Source of the DNA: a virus
Length of the DNA stretch: 34,371 nucleotides
Virus record (IMG/VR): IMGVR_UViG_3300037336_000295
Span: 1-34,371 of that record
Reading direction: 5' to 3' (one strand)
Positions 23,668-29,879 of this stretch are shown piece after piece. Within the stretch, counting starts at the first letter, position 1. Each line of letters opens with the position of its first letter. The notes under the pieces are model-generated. The model was given only the letters and a program-made list of their open reading frames with translations, made no database searches and was not told where the DNA came from. The position numbers and the translations under genes are program-made.

Positions 23668-23906
23668 TATTGAAAAAAATTAAATTGTTCTAATTCATCA
23701 ATATCAATAGGCTGAACGTTGTATCTATGATCGTTTTCGTCATAATTAGAATAATCATATTTGTTTATGATATCTTCTCTTAAATCCAAATCATTAAACA
23801 CAATTACATCTTTTGATGATTCAAAAGTCATTAGAAAGCTAAAACCTTCTGATAATGCTAATTCAAAGTTTTCTTTACTTGGTACGATAGTTTTAAAAGT
23901 TTTCAT
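23667..23906 (-). CDS. Cassette gene, 79-aa hypothetical protein
   Basis: A 79-aa acidic protein (many Asp/Glu/Asn, ending in DIDELEQFNFFQ). An N-terminal strand-helix pattern (MKTFKTIVPSKENFELALSEG, SFLMTF) is followed by a disordered-looking acidic part. Middle gene of the three-gene cassette. The acidic character and coupling to a basic HTH-like small protein recall antitoxin-like or DNA-mimic partners, but this is speculation. Confidence 0.55.
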   Translation of the reverse strand: MKTFKTIVPSKENFELALSEGFSFLMTFESSKDVIVFNDLDLREDIINKYDYSNYDENDHRYNVQPIDIDELEQFNFFQ

Positions 23907-23916
23907 AATTTTAAGT

Positions 23917-24189
23917 TTAAAAATTTATTGATAATAATGTTAATTCTTCTGAAATAATTTCTAATTGTTTGTCGCTTATTTTTTTTGAAACACCTACTGT
24001 TTTCACAACGTTTTTTACAAAGTTATTAGATGTTTTTACCCATAAAGTTCTTAGTAAATTAACTACATCTTCATCTATAATATTAAAAGTGTATTGCATA
24101 CCATATTTTGATTTAACAGCAGTTAATTTGCATTTTCTTTCAATTTTTTCTGAAATTTCTATACTTTGTTTTATTTGTAAATCAGTCAT
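23917..24189 (-). CDS. Cassette gene, 90-aa hypothetical protein
   Basis: A 90-aa basic protein with helices (LQIKQSIEISEKIERKCKL, VVNLLRTLWVKTSNNFVKNVV) and a short central beta part (AVKSKYGMQYTFNIIDED). No family recognised. First gene of the three-gene cassette, downstream of a strong Bacteroidota-type promoter inside the cassette. Confidence 0.55.
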   Translation of the reverse strand: MTDLQIKQSIEISEKIERKCKLTAVKSKYGMQYTFNIIDEDVVNLLRTLWVKTSNNFVKNVVKTVGVSKKISDKQLEIISEELTLLSINF

Positions 24190-24236
24190 AATTTCTATTT
24201 TTTAGCGATAATAACTTTGTTGTTGTTATCTGAGTA

Positions 24237-24267
24237 CAAATATATAACTTATTTTGTAATTACAAAA
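24237..24267 (-). promoter_or_regulatory. Cassette-internal promoter with palindrome
   Basis: Read leftward: TTTTG, 18 bases, TATATTTG, a near-perfect match to TTTG-N19-TAnnTTTG. The -33 box is part of a perfect 16-bp palindrome TTTTGTAATTACAAAA (24252-24267), a possible operator. It would drive the three-gene cassette 24189-23473. Confidence 0.65.
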
Positions 24268-24324
24268 CAAAAAAGCAATATATTTTTATTATTTTGTAAA
24301 CTTTAACATTTTAGAAAAAAAACA

Positions 24325-24460
24325 GCCACTAACATCGGTTTGAAAGCAATGGCAAAATATATGGTTAATTCGTGTTTATCTTTCGCTTGAAATTCAGTAG
24401 TAACGGCAAATTTACGTTTACGAAATTTGCCACTGCTTCAAGCCGAATCCCGTTAGTGGC
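24325..24460 (-). repeat. attC-like site C
   Basis: A 136-bp site, the clearest of the four. On the + strand: GCCACTAAC, CGGTTTGAAAGCAATGGC, long loop, GCCACTGCTTCAAGCCG, AATCCC, GTTAGTGGC. The 9-base outer boxes are perfectly complementary. The inner arms pair over about 17 bp with two substitutions and one extra A that would be extrahelical. Unpaired spacers (AT and AATCCC) separate outer and inner arms, as in attC. Confidence 0.65.
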
Positions 24461-24464
24461 AAGG

Positions 24465-24758
24465 CTAAAGAAACTCCTCAATCTTATGAGTATCTAAACC
24501 AGTATAAGTGTGTATCAACTTTCTCAAAGCCAAACCACAACTTTCTGCCATTTTTAAGCGTTCATCTATATTCATATCATCATACTCTTGATTGTCATAC
24601 ATTTTATCCATCAAAGCCGTTTGAAATATAATTATACAATTCATAAAATCTCTTTTTGAATAGTTCGGTTTGTTTTCATTTCCATTTGCATCAGCATCAG
24701 CATTTTGATTTAACAAGTCATCAGCAATTGTTTCTAATTCTTTTTTGTATGCTCTCAT
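24465..24758 (-). CDS. Cassette gene, 97-aa hypothetical protein
   Basis: I use the ATG at 24758 (MRAYKKELETIADDLL) and not the GTG 8 codons upstream, which falls inside the core box of site D. The protein is helical: an Asn/Asp-rich linker (NADADANGNENK), then RDFMNCIIIFQTALMDKMYD and MAESCGLALRKLIHTYTG. Family unknown. Only gene between sites D and C; both cassette ends carry GTTAGTGGC/GCCACTAAC boxes. Confidence 0.6.
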   Translation of the reverse strand: MRAYKKELETIADDLLNQNADADANGNENKPNYSKRDFMNCIIIFQTALMDKMYDNQEYDDMNIDERLKMAESCGLALRKLIHTYTGLDTHKIEEFL

Positions 24759-24777
24759 TTTATTTGTTAAAAGCCCA

Positions 24778-24910
24778 GCCACTAACAGCGTGTATAAAAA
24801 ATGGCTGGTTCTCGGTTAATTTAAAGTTTTGTAATTCTAATTATGGTTTGTGCTTGCTGAAAGTTTTAGAGTTCTAATCCGCCACTTCTTATGCACGCAA
24901 AACGTTATTT
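24778..24910 (-). repeat. attC-like site D
   Basis: A 133-bp site. On the + strand: GCCACTAAC, GCGTGTATAAAAAATGGC, long loop, GCCACTTCTTATGCACGC, then ACGTTATTT. The arms pair over about 18 positions with three transitions, extended by GG/CC after one extra T. The outer box AAATAAC (leftward sense) does not match GTTAGTGGC next to it, but is complementary over about 12 bases to the GTTATTTTTT at site A, three cassettes away. Confidence 0.6.
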
Positions 24911-24911
24911 T

Positions 24912-25403
24912 TTAATACCGTTTATCCGTCCAATGAATTAGTTTTCCTTCAAAGTCATCATTGAAGTATTCAAAGAAAGCTTCAACGGTATCAAAGCCGT
25001 CGTTTTGTGCTAGTTCTAGCCACTTATCTTCGGGCAAACGTTTTTCATTTATAGCAATTGCCTTTTTAAGAGGCAAATCGTTCATTAAAGTTTCCCGATC
25101 GTTGTAATATACAATCTCAAATTTTTGAACACTCACCACTGGCAGAACCGGTGCAAACTGAAACATGTCTTTTTGACGTGCATTTATAAAGAAATGAATC
25201 TTTGTGCCAACTTGCCAGCGGTTGTTTTTGTCTTCGCGAATGGTATGTATTTTAGGACGACTGCCAATGGACTTATTAATATCACTTTTTTCAAGAAATA
25301 TACCATCAATACCAACATCAAGATGTTCTATTATTCCGGAATGAATTTTCTCGACGAAATACGTTGGTTTGCCGTTTAATTTTGTGCTAAATGGTAATAT
25401 CAT
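24912..25403 (-). CDS. ASCH-like protein
   Basis: A 163-aa early protein. PKIHTIREDKNNRWQVGTK, IHFFINARQKDM and VVSVQKFEIVYY match the pattern of ASCH/YqfB-like domains (a PUA-related fold that binds nucleic acid), with HTIR at the usual conserved position. The C-terminus has a conserved-looking DGFDTVEAFFEYFND then LIHWTDKRY. Common in Bacteroidota phages, role unknown. Start overlaps the previous stop by one base. It is the last early gene before the cassette array. Confidence 0.55.
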   Translation of the reverse strand: MILPFSTKLNGKPTYFVEKIHSGIIEHLDVGIDGIFLEKSDINKSIGSRPKIHTIREDKNNRWQVGTKIHFFINARQKDMFQFAPVLPVVSVQKFEIVYYNDRETLMNDLPLKKAIAINEKRLPEDKWLELAQNDGFDTVEAFFEYFNDDFEGKLIHWTDKRY

Positions 25404-25921
25404 TATTTCTCTGTTTTTTTATTAGCTAAGTCAATTAATTGTCTGTTGTACACTTTTCCCACTTTTACCACTCGTTCATCATCAAAGCGGCGTTTGTTGA
25501 TGTAGGTTGATAAATGTAGCTTACCAACGCCGCTATTTTTCTCCAGGTACTTTTTGTAAAATGGAATTTCAATGAAGCATTTGATAATATCCGTTTGCTT
25601 TAGTTTGTTGAATGCTTTTTGTGATTCAAACTTTGAAACTTTATGATCATACAATTCCCAAAGTGCCTCGAATGAAATATCGGCTGGAGAAACGGAAACT
25701 TCAAAAATGTTTAGGTATTTTGATTCGGTCATCCATCCTCGAATTATTATACTTTCATTTGCTGGGAAATTTCCAGATGCAAATAGCCAGTTATATTGTT
25801 TTCCATCAAGTTCACCTTCTACAATTTGAAACTCCTTTAAATTGCCGTTTAAATCATATTTAAATAGAAATTCAAGACCGATGGTTTTGCCTTTGGCTCT
25901 ATAGGTGGTTAGTTGCTCCAT
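25403..25921 (-). CDS. Hypothetical early protein, 172 aa
   Basis: An alpha/beta protein without recognised family. The N-terminal half is beta-rich (LEFLFKYDLNGNLKEFQIVEG, KQYNWLFASGNFPANES), the C-terminal half helical and basic (ALWELYDHKVSK, CFIEIPFYKKYLEK, LSTYINKRRFDDERVV). Coupled to the ASCH-like gene downstream and overlapping the 32-aa gene upstream by 23 bases, so part of the early operon. Confidence 0.6.
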   Translation of the reverse strand: MEQLTTYRAKGKTIGLEFLFKYDLNGNLKEFQIVEGELDGKQYNWLFASGNFPANESIIIRGWMTESKYLNIFEVSVSPADISFEALWELYDHKVSKFESQKAFNKLKQTDIIKCFIEIPFYKKYLEKNSGVGKLHLSTYINKRRFDDERVVKVGKVYNRQLIDLANKKTEK

Positions 25922-25997
25922 TAGCTTCTACATTTTCAAGTTCATAATATATTTTTATATTTTTTTCGACTGCGATGTGGATTTTTTTTGTATTCAT
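25899..25997 (-). CDS. Very small early protein, 32 aa
   Basis: A 32-codon frame beginning MNTKKIHIAVEKNIKIYYEL. Its ATG overlaps the TGA of the upstream gene (ATGA) and its end overlaps the start of the 172-aa gene, the same coupling seen throughout this operon; without it there would be an unusual 72-base gap. Lys/Ile-rich, possibly a beta-hairpin plus helix. Function unknown. Confidence 0.5.
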   Translation of the reverse strand: MNTKKIHIAVEKNIKIYYELENVEANGATNHL

Positions 25998-26329
25998 GCG
26001 AGTTGTTGGTTTAGTTTATTAATGATTAATCGAACGCAGTTGCGGTCGTAGTCGTTTAGTGGTTCACTTTCAATACTAAGAAGGTATTGCTCTATTGCAT
26101 CGGCTTCATATAGTTTTAGTGTGAATTTTGCTTCCTTTTTTTTGGAAAACAAATCGGCGTTTGCCTTTTTTAGGTCAAGTAGCTTTTTTTCCATGCGAAG
26201 GGAAACTTCATCAAGGATTGATTTTAAAACTCGTTGCTGGCGTTCTTTGCTATACACCAAACCGATCTGATTGAAACAATAGACTAGCGTGTTTAGCTGG
26301 CGTTCGGAAAGTTTAAGTTCTGGTTTCAT
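25994..26329 (-). CDS. Hypothetical early helical protein, 111 aa
   Basis: Strongly helical and charged (LSERQLNTLVYCFNQIGLVY, RQQRVLKSILDEVSLRMEKK, LEDKK-type repeats), ending DRNCVRLIINKLNQQLA. No domain recognised. Overlaps the Cys-rich gene upstream by 17 bases and the 32-aa gene downstream by 3. Confidence 0.55.
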   Translation of the reverse strand: MKPELKLSERQLNTLVYCFNQIGLVYSKERQQRVLKSILDEVSLRMEKKLLDLKKANADLFSKKKEAKFTLKLYEADAIEQYLLSIESEPLNDYDRNCVRLIINKLNQQLA

Positions 26330-26555
26330 TTTCTGAATAAGTTTCTAGTGGACAATTGTCTGGAATATCTAAACAGTAGTTTTTAGAACTATCTGTAGAT
26401 GTATGTAAAACCATTGGTGGAACTTCTTTTTCTTCATCAAATTCACTTTGATAATTACAAATTGCTGCGTAAAATGAATTAGATTTTTCAGAAACCATTG
26501 CTTTACAGTGTTTGCATTGATTACAACTATCAATTATGTTTTCTATTTTTTTCAT
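26313..26555 (-). CDS. Cys-rich small early protein
   Basis: An 80-aa protein with C-x2-C-x2-C at residues 11-17 (SCNQCKHCKAM), then Cys33, Cys61 and Cys68. The spacing suggests a small metal-binding (zinc or Fe-S) knuckle. Otherwise acidic. No family claimed. Start and stop overlap neighbouring genes of the early operon. Confidence 0.55.
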   Translation of the reverse strand: MKKIENIIDSCNQCKHCKAMVSEKSNSFYAAICNYQSEFDEEKEVPPMVLHTSTDSSKNYCLDIPDNCPLETYSENETRT

Positions 26556-26806
26556 TACATTATTTCAATTAACATTTGAATGTCTTCTTTTGTCAATTCT
26601 CTTCCGCTTAACTTTTCACAGTTAAAATCGACGTAGCCTGTTGTGAAATTAAATTTTGCGTCAAACTCATAGGTTATATGTAGTTCGCTTTCGTTCTTTT
26701 CTAATTTCCACCAGCGATAAAAATCGCCATTTTCTAAATATTCTTTTCCTTGATATTTAAAGCCAAAACTATAAAATTGGTCTATTGTTAATATTGGTTT
26801 TTTCAT
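26555..26806 (-). CDS. Hypothetical early protein, 83 aa
   Basis: Mostly beta: FGFKYQGKEYLENGDFYRWW, ELHITYEFDAKFNFTTGYV, then a helix (TKEDIQMLIEIM). Unknown family, with aromatic residues typical of small phage regulators. ATGA overlap with the zinc-ribbon-like gene upstream and one-base overlap downstream. Confidence 0.55.
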   Translation of the reverse strand: MKKPILTIDQFYSFGFKYQGKEYLENGDFYRWWKLEKNESELHITYEFDAKFNFTTGYVDFNCEKLSGRELTKEDIQMLIEIM

Positions 26807-26958
26807 CTGCAGTCGGTTTTTGGTTCTGTTAGTAATTTGCCACAGTAATCACATTGTATGGCGGTTTTTTCGCAGTTGGCAACTATTTCTAGTACAACTG
26901 TAGAAACATCGCTGTGTGGACACGTTTCTTGATTTATTGGATAGGTTATTACTTCCAT
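26803..26958 (-). CDS. Small zinc-ribbon-like early protein, 51 aa
   Basis: The ATG at 26958 is preferred to a start 54 codons upstream, because the upstream part of that frame is antisense-like filler lying over the GemA-like gene. The 51-aa product has CPH (13-15), Cys29 and CDYCGK (36-41), a probable zinc ribbon. It overlaps the GemA-like stop by 10 bases. Confidence 0.55.
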   Translation of the reverse strand: MEVITYPINQETCPHSDVSTVVLEIVANCEKTAIQCDYCGKLLTEPKTDCR

Positions 26959-27281
26959 CGTGAACCTGTTATGCCTTTGAAGGCTTTGATTAGTTTTTCC
27001 ATTTCTAGGTCGTCCATTGCGGTGAGTTTCTTTTGTACTGGTGATTTCTCGCTTTGTAAAAAGTTGCTCAATCGGTTTAAGTCTGGCACTTCGGTTTGGT
27101 CGTCTTTTTTGGTTGTCCATTGTGCTTGGTGCAGTAATGAAAAAAGTACTTTTCTTTTTTTTGGGTTGGGTTTGTAAGCCGTGAAGCTTGCCCAGTTGCC
27201 TTGTGTTGGCTTTTCTGAAAAGTAGTTATCAACGGCAGATGTACTGCCGCTGAATGCTATTGGTTGTTTAGTTGTTGTCAT
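26949..27281 (-). CDS. GemA/gp16-like early regulatory protein (tentative)
   Basis: A 110-aa protein. The C-terminal part, PDLNRLSNFLQSEKSPV, then LTAMDDLEMEKLIKAFKGI, fits the second half of DUF1018 (Mu GemA), which ends in a similar helix pair. The N-terminal part (SEKPTQGNWASFTAYKPN) is unlike GemA. GemA is an early Mu protein affecting host gyrase and gene expression. Assignment is by pattern and place in the early operon only. Confidence 0.4.
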   Translation of the reverse strand: MTTTKQPIAFSGSTSAVDNYFSEKPTQGNWASFTAYKPNPKKRKVLFSLLHQAQWTTKKDDQTEVPDLNRLSNFLQSEKSPVQKKLTAMDDLEMEKLIKAFKGITGSRWK

Positions 27282-27347
27282 AGGTTTTAATTATTATTCC
27301 TGATTTATGTAATAGTTGCGATTATTACCGATAATGGTAATAGTTTA

Positions 27348-27500
27348 CTAATCGTCATCCCAATGGCGGTATTTCAATCTTTCTTTATCGTCTTCAAGAT
27401 TTTGATCTGTGAGGTCTATTTGAGTGTAGCATATTAATAATAATAAAACTACGACAAAGAATACTCCTCCAAGTAGTATAAATGCGATTAGTTCTTTCAT
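27348..27500 (-). CDS. Small single-span membrane protein, 50 aa
   Basis: Open frame from ATG at 27498-27500 to TAG at 27348-27350. Residues 4-24 (LIAFILLGGVFFVVVLLLLIC) form one clear membrane segment, followed by an acidic C-terminus (LTDQNLEDDKERL, HWDDD). It starts 2 bases after the DUF3164-like stop, so it belongs to the early operon. Possible roles are superinfection exclusion or membrane regulation, but nothing specific is visible. Confidence 0.65.
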   Translation of the reverse strand: MKELIAFILLGGVFFVVVLLLLICYTQIDLTDQNLEDDKERLKYRHWDDD

Positions 27501-27502
27501 AA

Positions 27503-28156
27503 TTAAAGGCTTGAAAAATTGAGGTATAAATTATCCCATTTGCCGTCTGCATTTTTGGTTTTAAACTCATAACCAAAGCCTTTCAAATGGTTAGAAAAAC
27601 TTTCTTTTATAAGTCGTAAACCTTCTTTCCAACGCGCATCGTCGAACTCAGCTTCATGTTTGTACAAATCCATGACGCGTGCAAATTCTAAATCGCCTTT
27701 TTCGTTACGTTCTAAAAAACCAATTAAAATGTTATACAACTTCATGTCACGCTTTTTAATGGTGTCGCCTAAGAAGTCTTTTATTAAGTCAACCGCTTTT
27801 GTAGAGCGTTCGTCCCAAACTGGCTCAGTGTCTCGACGACGTGTTACTCTTAATGTGTCTTCTGAGTTTGTTACCGAAAAACCACCTTTAGATTTTTTGT
27901 TTATTTTTCCATAGGCGTCAAGCTTCGCCTGTTGTTCGCCCATGGTGATGTGGCAAAAAGTTTTAAACTCGCCCAATTCACGCGCTAAGGCATTGGCGGT
28001 GTTCATAATTTTCAAAATCTTTTCATCGCGGTCTGCTTCGTAGGCTATTTTCTCTTTTTCTAATTTTGCTACTTCTGATGCTTTGCGTTTTTTTAGCAAT
28101 GATTCCAGTTCTGCGGTGCTTAATTTTGTGATGTCGATTGTTTCTTCAGTATTCAT
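27503..28156 (-). CDS. DUF3164 family early protein
   Basis: A 217-aa protein. An N-terminal coiled coil (STAELESLLKKRKASEVAKL) is followed by the DUF3164 pattern: LGEFKTFCHITMGEQQAKLD, then GKINKKSKGGFSVTNSEDTLRVTRR and a helical C-terminus ending FSNHLKGFGYEFKTK. DUF3164 proteins are typical of the early region of Mu-like phages; their function is not known. Confidence 0.75.
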   Translation of the reverse strand: MNTEETIDITKLSTAELESLLKKRKASEVAKLEKEKIAYEADRDEKILKIMNTANALARELGEFKTFCHITMGEQQAKLDAYGKINKKSKGGFSVTNSEDTLRVTRRRDTEPVWDERSTKAVDLIKDFLGDTIKKRDMKLYNILIGFLERNEKGDLEFARVMDLYKHEAEFDDARWKEGLRLIKESFSNHLKGFGYEFKTKNADGKWDNLYLNFSSL

Positions 28157-28161
28157 TTTTT

Positions 28162-28437
28162 TTATTTTTTTGAGTTTATAAATTGTATTTTTTCTTCAAT
28201 TATTGTTGGTACTTGAAAGTTGCGCACTTCGTCAATTGTTAGTTCACCAAGTAGGCAATCCTGTTGCGTGAATATGGCAGCGCGCTCTTGGTTTATCAAA
28301 ATTCTTTGAAACGGCGTGAAGATGTAGCCACGACCAACTTCTTGGTATTGGCTACAATGCCATAGCGCGTCATATAAATCTTCTTGTCGGCTTTGTAGTT
28401 CTTGATATTCATGGCTACTGGTTACGTTTGTATACAT
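28162..28437 (-). CDS. Hypothetical early protein, 91 aa
   Basis: Helical N-terminus (EYQELQSRQEDLYDALWHCSQ) then a beta part (GRGYIFTPFQRILINQ). No recognised domain or signal. Lies 1 base from the gene before it and 5 from the DUF3164-like gene after it, within the early operon. Confidence 0.6.
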   Translation of the reverse strand: MYTNVTSSHEYQELQSRQEDLYDALWHCSQYQEVGRGYIFTPFQRILINQERAAIFTQQDCLLGELTIDEVRNFQVPTIIEEKIQFINSKK

Positions 28438-28438
28438 A

Positions 28439-28780
28439 TTAATTCCAAATTGGTGGGTTTTCTATTCTTAATTTTTTTGCTTCCTCTATCAGTGCGGATG
28501 GGTGCGATAGGTATAACTGTGTCATGATCTCAACATACATATTGCGAATAATTGTGTGCCCTACTTTTTTATAAATCAATTCTGCGGACATGGCAAACTC
28601 ATGTTCGAGCTCTCGGAACTGAAAGAAGTAATAATTTGCAATTGCCGAATTTGCCATCACAGATTGCAACGAAATGTGGTGTTTAGCTGCGATATTCTCG
28701 CACCAACGCATGTAACGCTGAATGATGTCTTCTTGGTAATCATTTTCTGTTAGGTCTAAAAGTGTGTGTGTGTTTTTCAT
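28439..28780 (-). CDS. Hypothetical early helical protein, 113 aa
   Basis: Helical throughout (YMRWCENIAAKHHISLQSVM, YFFQFRELEHEFAMSAELIY, NMYVEIMTQLYLSHPSALIE). No family recognised. Its leader is an unusual run of CAA/AAC triplets (28781-28793), A-rich on the coding strand, probably aiding initiation. Confidence 0.6.
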   Translation of the reverse strand: MKNTHTLLDLTENDYQEDIIQRYMRWCENIAAKHHISLQSVMANSAIANYYFFQFRELEHEFAMSAELIYKKVGHTIIRNMYVEIMTQLYLSHPSALIEEAKKLRIENPPIWN

Positions 28781-28795
28781 GTTGTTGTTGTTGTT

Positions 28796-29434
28796 TTAAA
28801 TTATATCGTTCCAATATTTTGCTGCTCGTTCTGGATAAATTATTAGTGGTTGTCCTCCACCGTTTAAACGTCCATCAGGAAATAACTTGAACCCTTCTAC
28901 CCAGTTTTTAATGTCAACATCAAAAAGGATGTCGTCTGCTAATGCTCCTTTTGGGTTTTTGCCTTTAGCCTGGCTAATCCAAATAATTCCTTTTCCTTTT
29001 AATAACATCAACTCCTTTAGCTGATAGTATTGGTTTTTTGTTATTCTCAAATATTGAATTGAGTCGATAAACAAAAAATCGGGTGACTTGGTTTTGCTAA
29101 ATCTTTTTATCAAATCATCAAATGGTTCACGGTCTAAAAGCAAGAATGATTTTTCGCAGGCTTCCATATTGTTTCTTCTCATAACATCTTGCATTGTAGC
29201 TGAAACTCCTTGCTCTAAACTGTCATAAGCTACTTTTCCAAAATTGGTCAAGTACTTTGCAAATTGAATGGCGGCTTCTGTTTTACCGTTGGTTGAATTG
29301 CCATATATAATTGACGAAAATGCTTTATCTGGTTGACCAAAGCTATCTTTCCATTTGCCTGAAAAGTCTAAAGGATTAAATTTTTTAGTAAGAACGTTTG
29401 ATACTGAATAGGCTCTATTTATTTTTTTGCTCAT
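28796..29434 (-). CDS. RecA-fold P-loop ATPase (Sak4-like)
   Basis: A 212-aa protein. Walker A GNSTNGKT (45-52) and Walker B FLFIDSIQY (120-128) sit in a RecA/DnaB-type core, followed by IIWISQAKGKNPKG. Length and motif spacing resemble Sak4 single-strand annealing-type ATPases that assist phage recombination or replication. Such a gene is not part of the classical Mu set. It overlaps the HNH-like gene upstream by 20 bases. Confidence 0.65.
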   Translation of the reverse strand: MSKKINRAYSVSNVLTKKFNPLDFSGKWKDSFGQPDKAFSSIIYGNSTNGKTEAAIQFAKYLTNFGKVAYDSLEQGVSATMQDVMRRNNMEACEKSFLLLDREPFDDLIKRFSKTKSPDFLFIDSIQYLRITKNQYYQLKELMLLKGKGIIWISQAKGKNPKGALADDILFDVDIKNWVEGFKLFPDGRLNGGGQPLIIYPERAAKYWNDII

Positions 29435-29879
29435 ATCGTTTTTTGGCTGAGTAATATGCTTTTGTGCTTACTTTTTTACGTTTTAAAAACTTTGTGATAT
29501 CTTCTTTTGGCTTTAATTCGCTCATTAATTCTATGAATTGTGCTTCTGTAAACTTTGGTAGCACATTGAAAATTGATTTAGAATTGTGACTAACGCCAAC
29601 ACCGTGTTTTGACCAGCATAAATTGCTGTAATGTTCGCCCTTTTGTTGATCTATTTTCTTCACAACCAATTCTGGGTTTTCTGGCATTCCGTGCCAACAT
29701 TCGCAAACCAGTCGCATTGTGGTGAGCGTTTTGTGATTGATATTAACTATTTTCATTAGAACGCTTTTGTTTGCTCGGGCATAGATTTTAATGTCTAAAC
29801 TTTTGGTTTTGTAAACAATGTCGGTTCCATCTTCATTGACCTTTAAATCTTCTAAAATTGGGTGGTATCTATATTTCAT
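29415..29879 (-). CDS. HNH-like protein with an altered active site
   Basis: A 154-aa protein. The central part, VNINHKTLTTMRLVCECWHG, then ELVVKKIDQQKGEHYSNLCW, copies the layout of phage HNH endonucleases (TMRLV..W, V-x-H-x-D, N-L-x-W), but the position of the catalytic His before Ile-Asp is Lys-Lys. It is therefore probably a DNA-binding protein derived from an HNH enzyme. The C-terminus is Lys-rich helical. TAATG coupling with the MuB-like gene upstream. Confidence 0.5.
   Translation of the reverse strand: MKYRYHPILEDLKVNEDGTDIVYKTKSLDIKIYARANKSVLMKIVNINHKTLTTMRLVCECWHGMPENPELVVKKIDQQKGEHYSNLCWSKHGVGVSHNSKSIFNVLPKFTEAQFIELMSELKPKEDITKFLKRKKVSTKAYYSAKKRYEQKNK

Noticed and set aside
22978-24910. 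Reading the repeats as a CRISPR array
   Set aside because: The repeats differ in length and sequence, flank genes of different size and are themselves imperfect palindromes with long loops. There are no regular spacers and no cas genes.
22978-24910. Reading the repeats as transposon ends or MITEs
   Set aside because: Each repeat is a complete stem-loop at a gene boundary, with no target duplication or transposase nearby, and boxes match across the genes rather than only within each repeat. Kept as the main alternative to attC.
26959-27120. N-terminal extension of the small zinc-ribbon-like gene
   Set aside because: The extra 54 codons overlap the GemA-like gene and are Arg/Lys/Thr-rich antisense-like sequence. 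The internal ATG at 26958 gives a compact 51-aa protein with good operon spacing.
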